DNA from: Glycine soja
Lineage: Eukaryota > Streptophyta > Magnoliopsida > Fabales > Fabaceae
Length of the DNA stretch: 64,000 bases
Reading direction: 5' to 3'
Assembly: GCF_004193775.1 (NCBI RefSeq)
Contig: NC_041021.1
Span: 33,801,718 to 33,865,717 of the forward strand
Shown: positions 45,801 to 55,972 of the stretch, piece by piece
How the letters are laid out: every line of letters starts with the position of its first letter
Position numbering within the stretch: the first letter of the stretch is position 1
Translations under genes and position numbers: made by a program
The notes under the pieces: model-generated
Database searches by the model: none
Told to the model about the DNA's origin: nothing
The model's input: the letters and a program-made list of their open reading frames with translations, nothing else

Positions 45801-46683
45801 ATTGATAATAGGAATATTAAAAGAATGAAATATACTAATTGAAAATTGTCTTATACTGCATTATTTCTTTGAAGATAAAAATAAATTTCTTAAGAACTAA
45901 GAAATGCATATTTTGATATTCTTTCTGGCCTTTTCAAATCATTCATCATTCCGTTTAGGTACATATTCAACTACTCCTTTCTGTAATTATATTAATTCAT
46001 CACAAATACCAACTATTATGTTGTGCTTATCCATTAAAAGTATTATATGTTTTAATTCATACAGTAAGCAGGTTATTTCATTGTTGGTTATATTGGCCCT
46101 CTTGAGATATGGAAATGTATAAAGGTTGCATTTGTAGGAAGGAGGTTGGGCAGGTCTCCTAAGCCCCATTTTCTTTCTGCATCCCTCTTCTGTGAGAATT
46201 AATAATCATAGAAAATTTGAAATGGATGTGATGTTAGTCCTCCAAAGATGCAATTGACATCAATTAGGGCCTCGAGAAAGTTAACTTTAATTTAGACCTT
46301 CAATTAAGGAAGTGACATCAAAATTTTCCTTTTGTTTTGTACCATGAGAACTTTAATGGAACATTTGTTTGAGAGGTTAAATTGATGACAATTTTCTTTA
46401 GAGAACCAAATTGGTGTCTTTTTTCTATTATTAATGATCAAATTGATGTTCAACTTTGTTTAGAGGACCAAATTAACATCACTTGTATCTTAAGGGTACT
46501 AAAATAGGTATTGACTCCTTTTTTGAATGATGTCATTATGCAATTTCCTGTTCTTATATAATTAGTTCATGTTTTTCCCGATATTAATGTTTGGCACTGC
46601 ATTATTATTTACTTCAGAATGTAAGATCAAATTACCACCAAGCTGTCTCAAGGTCCGAACAAGATCAAAACTATAGACTATAA
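28480..46683 (+). CDS. HIL1: C2-domain class-3 lipase, plastid-type, 18 exons
   Basis: Exons: 28480-28767, 30270-30328, 30540-30621, 30805-30872, 31305-31374, 33657-33738, 33979-34043, 34480-35529, 35683-35745, 35825-35871, 36336-36381, 36488-36567, 38689-38802, 40786-40867, 41102-41227, 43375-43455, 45535-45660, 46618-46683. All introns are GT-AG, the phases close, and the total is 2595 bases (864 residues plus stop). Residues 1 to about 55 are Ser/Pro/Arg-rich without acids, like a chloroplast transit peptide; a hydrophobic stretch lies at 79-89. A C2 domain spans about 124-237 (DPWGTSDPYV, EPTWNEEF, AWDAN). Residues 239-588, from one 1050-base exon, form an acidic, low-similarity linker. 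The lipase-3 domain covers about 589-765: FRGTEQ, GHSLGG with nucleophile Ser685, YNFGSPRVGN, and HRDIIPTVPR with probable catalytic Asp745. The catalytic His was not assigned. The architecture matches Arabidopsis HIL1 (At4g13550), a heat-induced plastid galactolipid lipase; function here is inferred. The start has a good context (AAAAATGGCT). Confidence 0.93.
28881..29261. repeat. 54-bp minisatellite in intron 1 of the lipase gene
   Basis: About seven head-to-tail units share the core TCTTTAGTCGCTGAAATTGCTAGAAGAG followed by TTTTTTCTTTTATCATTTTTGCTG. The first five are near 54 bp; the later ones have small deletions. It lies about 115 bases after the exon 1 donor. Because 54 is a multiple of three, one plus-strand frame stays open through most of it, but that frame is not the frame of exon 1. 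Confidence 0.9.
31375..33656 (+). other. Intron 5 of the lipase gene, no element resolved
   Basis: This 2.3-kb intron contains a stretch around 31820-32110 with gene-like base composition (AGGCACCCAGATTATG..., GGGCTGGGCCC) and another at 32440-32750 with a short open frame, both possibly old retroelement pieces. No terminal repeats, target duplications or known protein motifs could be read. Confidence 0.35.
36787..37932. mobile_element. hAT-like element in lipase intron 12 (1146 bp)
   Basis: The termini are ATAGTTGTCAAAACGG and, inverted, TTAGAGCCATCAAAACGG. The flanks are GTACATTT (36779-36786) and GTACATTA (37933-37940), matching at seven of eight bases, the hAT duplication length. GGGTTGGCACGTGGG and CCCACCTAAAAT-type G/C-rich blocks near both ends match the copy at 7195-7756. 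A palindrome CCGTGCGATGCACGG sits at about 37184-37198, where a further AT-rich insertion may begin. No transposase is present. It lies within an intron and does not touch splice sites. Confidence 0.75.
39711..40000. repeat. TTA/TTG and TTTTA simple-repeat tract in lipase intron 13
   Basis: About 290 bases of ATT trinucleotides punctuated by GTT and CTA variants (the unit TTATTATTGTTATTATTG recurs), ending in TTTTTA pentamers. It is a long compound microsatellite likely to be polymorphic. It lies in AT-rich intronic sequence whose boundaries with the native intron are unclear. Confidence 0.9.
41652..43001 (+). mobile_element. Solo LTR in lipase intron 15, duplication TTCTT
   Basis: It begins TGTTGGAATGAATGGG and ends CTTTGATTCAACA, flanked by TTCTT at 41647-41651 and 43002-43006. 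Next to the start is AGAAGGGGGGATTGAAT, which recurs as AGAAGAGGGGTTGAAT in the LTR at 55973-57566, so the two are related. Several GTAATCGATTA/GTAATCAATTAC palindromic motifs lie at 42410-42770. No internal genes are present. Insertion is in the sense direction of the lipase gene, so any LTR poly(A) signal would face the transcript. Confidence 0.85.
46234..46503. repeat. MITE-like inverted repeat in lipase intron 17
   Basis: The left end TTAGTCCTCCAAAGATGCAA.. and the complement of the right end, TTAGTACCCTTAAGATACAA.., are an imperfect inverted pair over about 40 bases. The interior repeats the phrase AAATTGATG(A/T) in both orientations. No target duplication was found, so the family is uncertain, but the TTAGTCC/GGACTAA terminus is common in plant Mutator-like MITEs. 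Confidence 0.5.
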
Positions 46684-48206
46684 TATGATCCAACAAAGGT
46701 TTGCTCTTACCAGGCTGGCCAGCAACAGTCTTACATGGCCAACTAAAAGTATACTTAATACAATTGTATATAAGCTGTTGAGGAGAGCATATATATTTGA
46801 GATCACTTGCAGGCTTGCAGCCAATTCTTTACTGGTATGGCAGCTGTACTATTAATTGCTAAACATACATTTTTTAACATAATCTTTTGTTGGATTGCGA
46901 TAGTTGTAGGAAAAGTAGAAATTGGTTTTCTGCTTCTTGTTCCTACTGTTGACGGACTGAACGTTGTTAGTTATTAGTACATAATTCACTAAACTCCACT
47001 ATCTTTCAACTTGAATGATGAGCTGCAGCTTTAATTGGTTCACATTGTGAGTTTAGGATTGATGGATCATATGTTAGCATCGCCTCAGTATATCCTGAAT
47101 TTCCATTCAGAAACTAGTGTAATGTGTTCTTGTGATTTTCTTTATTTTTTATTTTTTTCGTTTTGTTTAGTGAAGTTTTAAAATGTTTCAAGTCATTTTC
47201 CAGAACTGATAGTAAAACTTGCTATTTATTATTTTCCTCATTAAGGAAACAACTTGGATGTGGCTATATGTGGCATGGTTAATTTTCTCTGGTAGAAAAT
47301 TTTCTGTTTCATTTATAAAACTTGCATGAATTGGCAGCCAGGAAAATGTCAGCAATGCAGTATGCCCAGTATAGTTTGCAAATGGAACTGATAAGGCATG
47401 ATGAGTTGCTAGAGACTGCAAGGAGAAAAACCTACTGACTACAGTTTTAGTATTATAGTTATTTGGATTGTGATGATAGAAATTGATGTTATAGCATGCG
47501 TGTCAAATATTCAAAGATAGACCAATCGTGCCTAATTCTTGTCTTGATCTCTAGCATTTATGGTCTTATGATAATGTAATTTATGTTGTAAATATGCATA
47601 TATAAAGTGTTTTATTGCTTTTTCTTGGGAGTTACATGTTATTGTTGGATTGTCTTGTGTTGATTATATATTGGTGAAAGATTCAGTTAAGACGATGATG
47701 TTGCTGGTATTGTATTTCTTTGGTTTAAGAGCCACATTATCATTTCCTAAAAAAGGTGAATTGAACTAAAAGACACCACAGGAAAAAGTTCAACGTTTTT
47801 TGGAAAAAAAAAAATACGCTAGCTGGTTTCTTAGTTGGTTTAGTTAGTTAGAAATGCAGTTTAGCTAACCAAAAGTTAGACTTATGGATGAAATGGAACT
47901 CTAATTGTATCTACATATTTTCATTGTTCATCCTCCAATTATCAACTAAATTGGAGCCTTGCTGGTTACAGTGTATGTGTTCGTTTGAGATAATTTTGAT
48001 GTTTATTTCCATTATGTTCATCGGCAGCTGGAATATGGAACACAAGTTTGTTGGATTCAAATCTAAGTTGGTGTGCAGTGGTGGTGGTGGTGCCAGATTC
48101 AGCGTTAAAGAGATGCTGTTTTGGACCTGAGGTGTGGTGGTAGTGAGATGGTGGTGTGCCCTATGAGGTGTGGGGCTAGGTGAAGAAAAAAAATATTTAA
48201 TTATTT

Positions 48207-48417
48207 ATTTAGTCCTTATAATTTTTAAATTTATTCCTTTTAGACTTTATAGTTAATAAATGAATTTTTTAGTCTTGAAATTTACATTTCAATTCTTAAA
48301 AGGATTTTTGCCGTTAAAATTAAAATATCCACTTATTAAATATGGAGACTAAAAAGGAAAAGTACAAAAACTATAAAAATTAAAAGAGATAAGTTTAAAA
48401 ACTAACAGGACTAAATG
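48207..48417. repeat. MITE-like inverted repeat
   Basis: TTTAGTCCTTATAATTTTTAAA at the left is mirrored by the complement of TTTAAAAACTAACAGGACTAAA at the right, with the interior partly self-complementary (TTTATAGTTAATAAATG against TATTAAATATGG). It resembles short Mutator-like MITEs. No target duplication was seen. Confidence 0.5.
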
Positions 48418-48578
48418 GACAATTAAATTACAAAAATAAAATGCAAAAACGAATGTTGTGTTAGGGTTGGCTGAGAGAGGGGAAGGGGTATTGAAGTCTA
48501 TTTGGGTTTGAATTTTTAATTGTGACAAGCAATAAATAGGATACGTTCATCAGTAGTCAGATTCTGAGACGATACCCA

Positions 48579-48719
48579 GAGAACCACAAAGAAAACTGCT
48601 GGTTCTCCATCAGTCATTTTAGTGATTAAGAGACCCAGACAGAAAAAGCTAAATATAAGTATTTCTAGGGAACATGCAAAATAGCTTCAAGTTCAAACAG
48701 AACTTTCAATATCTTATGG
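48579..48719 (+). repeat. Direct repeat, copy 1
   Basis: AGAAAACTGCTGGTTCTCCATCAGTCATT, TTAGTGATTAAGAGACC, AAGTATTTCTAGGGAACATGCAAAATAGCTCAAG-like segments recur in the same order and direction at 49321-49471. The copies differ by scattered substitutions and short indels, so the duplication is not recent. Confidence 0.75.
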
Positions 48720-49320
48720 GAGAAAAGAAAGGAAATCATTATAATACTTTTCAAATAATTAAGTTCGGAGGAAGGTGTTTATTATAGGAATATAAAAAAA
48801 GAGTGAAGAGAGTGAACTTGTCCTCTGTTACTCTTAAGTCTTAAGTACTATATAACCTTGATAATCAAAAACTTAGATGAAGAGCTTATATTCTAAAGAA
48901 CTTATACGATTAACCCAACACGCAGAAATGCAGAATGACACTCACGCTTAAGAGGATGAACTGGGTCTCCAAAATGTCAAACAGTCTGGACGATGGGGGA
49001 AATAAAAGGATGATTAAGATTTACTAGCAAGTTACAGAGATTTTTTAGTATTATATACTTGGGAGTGCTAACAAAAACTAGTCACTTACAAGACCACCTA
49101 AGTCTCCTTGGAGGATTATAGTCATAGGCCTTTTCTTTGTTGAGTTTAAAGGAAAAGAAAACGGCAAATTCCCATCAGTAAACAGCCCAGCAACTATCAC
49201 AATCCCTGAACTGAACCCACTCAGGCCATTTTAGTCCCTCCTTTTACGGTTAAAAAATATTGCATAATAGGAATTTCTCAACCACTTCAATGCTGCAAAT
49301 TCAGATGCTATGACAAACCT

Positions 49321-49471
49321 AGAGAAAAGCAAAGAAAACTAACTGCTGGTTCTCCATCACTCATTTAGTGATTAAACTAACTATTAGACCAAAACTAACT
49401 GAATACAAGTATTTCAAGGGAACGTGCAAAATAGCTCCAAGATCAAAAAGAATTTTTAATAACTTAATGGA
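49321..49471 (+). repeat. Direct repeat, copy 2
   Basis: Second copy of the segment at 48579-48719: CTGCTGGTTCTCCATCACTC, TTTAGTGATTAAACTAAC, AAGTATTTCAAGGGAACGTG, CAAAATAGCTCCAAGATCAA. The copies are about 740 bases apart. They may be parts of an unrecognised element or a local duplication. Confidence 0.75.
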
Positions 49472-50763
49472 AAAAATTCAACACAGCTTATCCAAAAAGT
49501 GTGGAACTCATTAACTTAAAATTTACCAACATCATTGTTTGTCATAAATTAACCCAAGAACAAGTAACCTAAAGCAGTTAATATCACCACACAATGTTGA
49601 ATTAAATAAACACAGAAATTCAACTACATAAATGATAAATATAAATGAAATTCAAGATATTGTAAAACTTCATTTAATTACACCTCTCTCACACGCATCT
49701 TCACCATATCAAAACTATAGATACCTGATGAGGCAGAAATCAATATGTAACGTTCACATATGTGATTTGAAACAAATTGCTTCACTAAATTTGTAAGAAA
49801 ATGAAGATTCCCTTAGAAATTTCACAAACCAATTCTGTTAGAAATTGCAGCCCTCCATCTGCTATAATGCTTTCTTGGGACATAAAAAACATGCACGTAG
49901 TCTCATGATCGTCATCTTCGAAATCAAGCATTGTAACCTTGCAAAAATTCATAATAGTACAAAGCATTCACCAATAGTATAATTGCTTTATAAACTAATC
50001 CACAAGGGAGAGGAGCAGGCTCTTCTAAGGGAAGAAAATCAACCGTGTAAATTTTAACAAAAATCATGAACTATGAATTTGTTACAATATTCACAGCAAT
50101 TTCTCTCATGAATTACTAATATTTACTTTACAAGAGTACTCCAAGAAAACTGTCTTAATAAAAGGAAGACTTCAAACAAACGGCTAGAGCCATCTTTCAC
50201 ATACCCACATCTATAACAGTGCCTCAGCAAAACATTCGGCAGATACAAGAAATACCAGAATAGTTGTATCTCTCATTTATATGATTTAAACTACATCTTA
50301 ATCTCAAGTCACGAAATTCAATAATCTCAATGTCGACTCGCTTTAAAGAAAACCAAAGAACCTTTTCCTAGTTAGATTACGCTTTGTCATACAAAACCCA
50401 TTAAAACAGAACAAAACACTTATATAAAACTGAAATCGAATAACAAAGTTAGCACCATCAGAGACAAAAAAGATGAACACGGTAATCAAACAGCAACGTT
50501 AAATCACACACTCCGCAAGCACGAATATAAAAAATCCATTAAATCACAAAAAGTAAAACAACTCATAAAATAAATTGCAGAAGATAATGTGGTTCATCAC
50601 GAAAGAGCCATTATCATATCAACAAGAAAATCCCAGAAACAAAGTACAACCTGTTTTCCTTTTTCTATTTCCTTCTCCATAATGAAGAGGAAACTACAAA
50701 ATACCGAAACCCTAACCGAGAAATTATTTAACCCCGAGAATACCCATGAAGAAGAAAGGGGTT

Positions 50764-50949
50764 TTAGTTGATATCAGAGTCATCGAAATCGTCTTGGAAA
50801 TTGTTGAAGAAATCGGCGTCGGCGAGTTTGTTGTCGGCGGCGATGACGCCCTCGGCGAAGATCTCGAGAGGGTCGACGTCGTCCACGTCCATTGCCATCG
50901 ACGATACCTGCTCGTCCATCTCTCCGAACAAGTCCATTGATCTCATCAT
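50764..50949 (-). CDS. SMAP1: SMALL ACIDIC PROTEIN 1 (SMAP1)
   Basis: An intronless 61-residue frame. The protein is highly acidic, with the blocks SSMAMDVDDVDPLEIFAEG in the middle and KLADADFFNNFQDDFDDSDI near the end, closing in Asn. These are the two conserved blocks of Arabidopsis SMAP1 (At4g13520), a family of about 60 residues whose C-terminal Phe/Asp-rich box is required for the response to 2,4-D and other auxin-related signalling and which associates with the COP9 signalosome/cullin system; that role is family knowledge. Two adjacent ATGs (MMRSM) begin it; the first is taken. It converges on the lipase gene, with stops about 4.1 kb apart. The length is normal and no residue of the conserved box is missing. 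The GC-rich codon use stands out from the AT-rich flanks, as expected of a real gene. Confidence 0.92.
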   Translation of the reverse strand: MMRSMDLFGEMDEQVSSMAMDVDDVDPLEIFAEGVIAADNKLADADFFNNFQDDFDDSDIN

Positions 50950-50985
50950 CTTTCCCTCACTCTCTAAACAAATTGGAGCGTTAAA

Positions 50986-51000
50986 TTAGGGTTTTATATG
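50986..51000 (-). promoter_or_regulatory. TATA box and telo-box candidate upstream of SMAP1
   Basis: On the minus strand CATATAAAACCCTAA combines TATAAAA (50992-50998) with AAACCCTAA (50986-50994), a telo-box motif common near the start of plant growth and translation genes. It is about 40 bases from the ATG, so the 5' UTR would be short if this is the core promoter; alternatively the box lies within the 5' UTR. Confidence 0.4.
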
Positions 51001-51708
51001 AATGAACTATGCGACGCTAAGGAAAAACGTGTCGTTTTGTTCATTCACTGTGCATTCCTCCGAAGGATCGAGAGTTTAAATAGTGGTTAAATTGTAAGAA
51101 GATTAAGATAAGTAAAATTTAAATTTATATAAAATTTAATATTATCATGTAAAATAAAAAATTATAATAAATAATTAATGTGTAAATTTAAATTCCATTT
51201 TATATTTATTTAAATATATTTAAGAATAAAAATTAAAAAATATTTTCCAATAATTTTAACTCAATCCATTTTTGTCAACTGTTTAAACTTAAAAATAGTA
51301 ATTTTTAAAAGAAATAAATAGAAATTGTTTTCTTAAAAAAAATGGAAGAGAAAGCCAAAGCCCAAAACAAACAAGATGATTTGGTTTTGTCATTGGTTCC
51401 TATTGTTACTTGGTAGGGACAGAAAGCAAGAAAGGAGAAGAAATAAGTAGGAGAGAAAAGAAAAGAAGAAAAAATAAGAATGTATTTGATAGGATAAATA
51501 CAAATAAAATTCTGAAGATAGAATCGCATAGTCATTTGGTATCGTGGGATGAGCATAGAAATAAAATTCACTACTGTGGGTTCCATAGTGAAAGTTTTGC
51601 TCTCTCCTGGTGGGTAAAAAATTCACTCTTTCCATTGGTGGGAGAAAAAAATAACTTTTACCCTTTTTTACTTTTTTTTTAAGTAACCCACACTAACTAT
51701 TTCAAAGG
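51001..51708. other. AT-rich upstream region of SMAP1
   Basis: It presumably includes the distal SMAP1 promoter. A purine-rich stretch (GAGAAGAAATAAGTAGGAGAG) at 51430-51470 and AAGTTTTGCTCTCTCCTGG at about 51591 have loose inverted counterparts near 53175-53200 and 53390-53400, which could mark an older element surrounding the one at 51709-53106. No gene was recognised. Confidence 0.35.
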
Positions 51709-53106
51709 GGCGAAACCACTATAAATGGGTAATTTTTATTAAATTAACAAAATAGGATAAACTTTAAATTAAGACCCATAAAAAAATAAGTCATAAGGAA
51801 TTCTATGAATTCTGATTAGAAAGTGATAAATTGTATTATGACCTTAGTTTTTGTTCTCTTTTTCATTGAAGTCATAAAAAAGTTTATGGCTTTAATTTTT
51901 TTTAATCTGATTTTAAAGTTGTAAGTATTTTTAACTTTTTTTAGAAGTTAAACTATTTAAGACTTTAAAGTTGTAACTAACTTTTTATTTTAATTACTAA
52001 CATATTTATGTTTGTTTTCTTTTTTAATTTTATTTAACATTTTCTATATTGTTTTATTTAATATATTCTATATTTTTGTATATTGTCTTTTATTTAATAT
52101 TTTCTATATTTTTGTATATTGTTTTACTTAATATATTTTGTATACTCTCTGTTAATATTAAGGATTATTATTTGTTTTGTAAATTATGAAAATAATGCAA
52201 AATACTTAAATTGAAATAAAAATATTAAAATACATTACACATATTTGCTTAATAAAAATATTAAATTTTTTTTGTTACTAATATTAACAAATAATATTAA
52301 CTTATAATTTATCGAATAATATTAATTTCTTTTTAAATTTTTTAAATTAATTATTATAGTTATCATTAAGTAAACTAATAATTTCATACAATAGTATTAA
52401 TTAGTTTTATTTTATAAATTATTTAATATTAACAACAGAAAATAATTTAATAATAAAATTAGTTGATAAAATAAAAATAGCATAATATATTAATATAAAA
52501 TGAACAATACATATTAAACACAAGCTTAAAATTAAAAAGTAGAAACGATATTAACCGTCAACTTGTTTGTATGGATAGTTATTAGCAGTTATGTTCTTGC
52601 AATGAGTATTTCTTATGTCTATTTGAAGTTGACTAGTTCATCTCATCATGTATACGACTAGTGATTGTATATTTTAATATTTTTATTTAAATTAAATACT
52701 AAATAAAAATATAAAAAATATTAAATATAAAAATACAGAAAATATTAAATAAAAAACAATATACATGAGTATAGAAAATATTAAATAAAACTTAAAAAGA
52801 AAACAAACATAAATTCATTAATAATTAAAATAAAAAAAAACTATTTACGATTTTGAAGTCATAAATAGTTTACAACTTCTAAAAAAAATACTTACAATTT
52901 AAAAGTGGTATTAAAAAAATTGAAGTCTTAAACTTTTTTACAACTTCAATGGAAAAGAAAAAAAATGAAATCATAACACAGTTTAGACTTTGTGCTCACA
53001 AGTTATAAAATACCCTATGACTTATTTTTTTTTAAATATTAATTTAAATTTTATACCCATTTAATAATTTTTAAAAAAAAATTTACCCCTTTATGACCAT
53101 TTCGCC
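51709..53106. mobile_element. Long-terminal-inverted-repeat element, MULE-like (1.4 kb)
   Basis: The left end GGCGAAACCACTATAAATGGGTAA and the complement of the right end GGCGAAATGGTCATAAAGGGGTAA pair, and complementarity continues inwards for several hundred bases. For example, CCCATAAAAAAATAAGTCAT at the left pairs with ATGACTTATTTTTTTTTAAA at the right, and the TATTTAATATTTTCTATATTTTTGTATATTG block at about 52090 pairs with its complement at about 52740. Imperfect 9-bp flanks TTTCAAAGG and TTCACAAGG suggest a Mutator-type duplication. There is no coding content. An arm length near 600 bp would let a transcript fold into a long hairpin. Confidence 0.72.
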
Positions 53107-53748
53107 TTCACAAGGGAACTGGATAAAGCTCCAGCTAGTAAGGTCTTTTGAGAAAAAATTCAAATCTGTTGGTGAGAGAGTGAAACTTGGACAATGTGAT
53201 TTAAGAGGCAATAATGTCAATTTATAAATATATTGAATTCTCTCCTCTTCATTTCATTTATACTAAACACCTTCATAAAATTATTTCCATTATATTTTTT
53301 TTTCTTAAAACAAACAACCAAACATTTAACTTTTTGTCTACTATATTTCTCCTTTTTTAAATTATCTCTCATCTATTTTCATTTACTCTATTTCTCTCAT
53401 CTCTATTAAATACACCATAAATAAGAAATATGGTAGAAAGAAAAGTTGTTTAATTGAAGAGAAATAGAACATAATAGAAGAAAAATATTTAATCAAAGTC
53501 GTTTGATTAGTATAATAAAAATAAAAAGAAGTGGTTCAATTAGTAAAAAACAAATTGGTCCACTAAGAAAATTAACTTTTAACCTTGTTATTAATATTAA
53601 TTTCACAATTCATTTTATCATGTGGGTTCCATGACTACCTGATCTTTGTGCGCAATGCTCACTCTTCCAACAACACCCTCACACATGTGTGATAAAGCGG
53701 GGATCCTTTCTTGGCAAGACAAATTTCATTAACGAATTTGTACTAGTG
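53107..53748. other. AT-rich spacer before the gypsy element
   Basis: No gene was recognised. The last 100 bases (ATGTGGGTTCCATGACTACC... GTACTAGTG) are the immediate flank of the LTR that starts at 53749; the pentamer TAGTG at 53744-53748 recurs at 61738-61742. Confidence 0.4.
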
Positions 53749-54344
53749 TGATATAAACTCATTTGCACAAGGGTTGAGGATGGACCTTCAAAGGTTTTTT
53801 TTCTTCTTTTTTTTTGTATGAAATTCAGAAAATTGGAATGGATAAGGAGAATGAAGAAGGTAGTTGGAAGAATCACTCCTCCGGAATTAGTGTCACACAC
53901 AAGGTGGTGTTCCTTGATAAATTAATTTCTTGAATTACTCAAGTAACTAAGGAGATTCACCCTTACACTTTTGAAGGTGATTAAAACTCAATTCAAGGTC
54001 TCCCCTTTATTAGAAAATGTGCAGTCCATAAATAGGAATGACCTCAAGTTGGTTACACAAGTGAGAAGATAAAATGATTACCAATAACAATAATTGATGG
54101 TATCATTATACCTAATTAAACTAGAATTAAGACACAAAAACATGTGGAAAAATGTTTAGCTCTTGGTCAGCCAAGAGGCAGCCACAAGCCTAGAGTTTCC
54201 ACCTTATTAAACCTTAATTTCTTTAAATTAAAACAAGCTCATAGGTGGTGAAAATTTAAAAAGAATTGACAGCCACTTTAACAAAAGTTTGAGCCTTTAT
54301 TTCAACTAACAAAATGCTAATAAAACCACTCAACAAAGGTGACA
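53749..54344 (-). repeat. 3' LTR of the gypsy element (596 bp)
   Basis: The boundaries are TG/CA: the plus text starts TGATATAAACTC and ends AACAAAGGTGACA. It is directly preceded on the minus strand by the polypurine tract AAGAAGAGTAGAGGG after the pol stop. It aligns along its length with 60885-61543 with scattered substitutions and one 63-bp length difference. Confidence 0.85.
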
Positions 54345-55967
54345 CCCTCTACTCTTCTTGGAACATGGTGCAATTGACAATCTGAAGCTTCTCCACTTGT
54401 AACTTGGGCCTAAATTCAAATAGTATGGTTAACACTTGTTGAAGAGCTTCCTTGGCCTTCTTTGTTCTAGCCCTTGGCATAGGTCCTCCAAGTCCTTCTA
54501 AAGGTTCCTTGCCCGTAGTCCTTGCCATGTCTTCATCACTCTCTCCCTCTTCAAAAGGATTTTTCCTCAAATCGGCTTCTCCATCTACATCAAAAAGAGT
54601 TAAGTCAGACACATTAAATGTAGTACTCACATTATACTCACCGGGCAATTCAATCTTGTATGCATTGTCACTTATCCTTTCAAGTACTAGAAATGGACCA
54701 TCCCCTCTTGGTTGAAGCTTGGATTTTCTTTGCTCCGGAAACCTTTCCTTTCTCATGTGAACCCAAACCTAATCTCCAGGTTGGAAAATAACCTTTTTGT
54801 GCCCCTTGTTTGCTTGTCTAGCATAGCTTTCATTCCTCTTTTCAATTTGGGCCTTGACTCTTTCATGGAGCCTTTTCACATAGTCTACTTTGGCTTGTCC
54901 TTCCTTATGCTTAAAAATTGAAATATTAGGCATTGGCAACAAATCAAGAGGAGTTAGTAGATTGAAACCATAAACAACCTCAAAAGGAGAACAACTAGTA
55001 GTGCTATGCACAACCCTATTATAAGCAAATTCAATGTGAGGTAAGCAAACTTCCCAATTTTTAATATTCTTTTTCAAAACGGTCCTTAGCAAGGTACCCA
55101 AAGTCCTATTCATGACTTCTGTTTGTCCATCTGTTTGAGGGTGACAAGCAGTAGAAAATAGTAACTTAGTACACAACTTTCCCCATAAGGTCCTCCAAAA
55201 ATGGCTTAGGAACTTGGAGTCCCTATCACTAACAATGCTTCTTGGTAATCCATGGAGTTTTACCATTTCTTTGAAGAACAAATCCGCCACATGATTAGCA
55301 TCACCAAATTTCCTACAAGGAATAAAATGAGCCATTTTAGAAAACCTATCAACAACAACAAATATGGAATCCTTACCATTACTTGTTCTAGGCAGCCCTA
55401 AAACAAAGTCCATTGATAAATCAATCCATGGAGAATCCGGAATTGGTAAAGGGGTATACAAACCATGAGGCATTACCTTTGACTTGGCCTTTTTGCAAAC
55501 AATACAACGCTCACAAAATTTTTGCACACCTTTCTTCATGTTAGGTCAATAAAAATGCTCTTTCAATGTATCTAAGGTCTTTTGGACCCCAAAATGCCCC
55601 ATCAAACCACCTTCATGGGCTACACACACAAGCAAATTTCCAGTAGAACACTTGGGCACACATAATTTATTTTCTTTGAAGAGGTAGTCTTCATATCTAT
55701 AAAAACCATCTTTAGAAAACTTTTCATAATTTTTGAATATTTCACCAAAGGTGTCATCTCCTTCATACATTTCTTTCAAGCAGTCAAATCCAATCATTTT
55801 TGTTTCAAGCATACAAAGCAAAAAGTGGATCCTTGACAAGGCATCCGCAACAATATTTCCTTTTCCCTTTTTATGTTTAATAACATAAGGAAATTGCTCA
55901 AGAAATTCCACCCATTTGGCATGCCTTTTGTTTAGCTTACCTTGTCCCTTTAAGAATTTTAGGACTC
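54345..55967 (-). pseudogene. gypsy pol: RNase H end, integrase, C-terminal tail
   Basis: From 55967 leftwards: the RNase H end ([31 protein letters not shown]), the integrase zinc finger ([27 protein letters not shown]), the core with its three acidic residues in [22 protein letters not shown] and [13 protein letters not shown], then the tail KLQPRGDGPFLVLERI and YNVSTTFNVSDLTLFD, ending MFQEE. At 55540 a TGA replaces the Trp expected in HFYWPNM, and at 54765 a stop interrupts the tail. The catalytic triad is intact, but the protein would be truncated. Confidence 0.87.
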
Positions 55968-55972
55968 ATGGT

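Larger units (their letters stand above)
46684..50763. other. Intergenic DNA between lipase gene and SMAP1
   Basis: The first few hundred bases should hold the lipase 3' UTR. A 30-codon protein-like frame at 47347-47439 (MSAMQYAQYSLQMELIRHDE...) follows a splice-acceptor-like GGCAG but has no identified upstream exon. A MITE-like repeat lies at 48207-48417, and a duplicated 140-150-bp segment occurs at 48579 and 49321. The part near 50763 should contain the SMAP1 3' UTR. No further gene is supported. Confidence 0.4.

Noticed and set aside
54452..54921. Plus-strand frames over the gypsy pol tail
   Set aside because: They are antisense shadows of the minus-strand integrase C-terminal region, which has clear family motifs.
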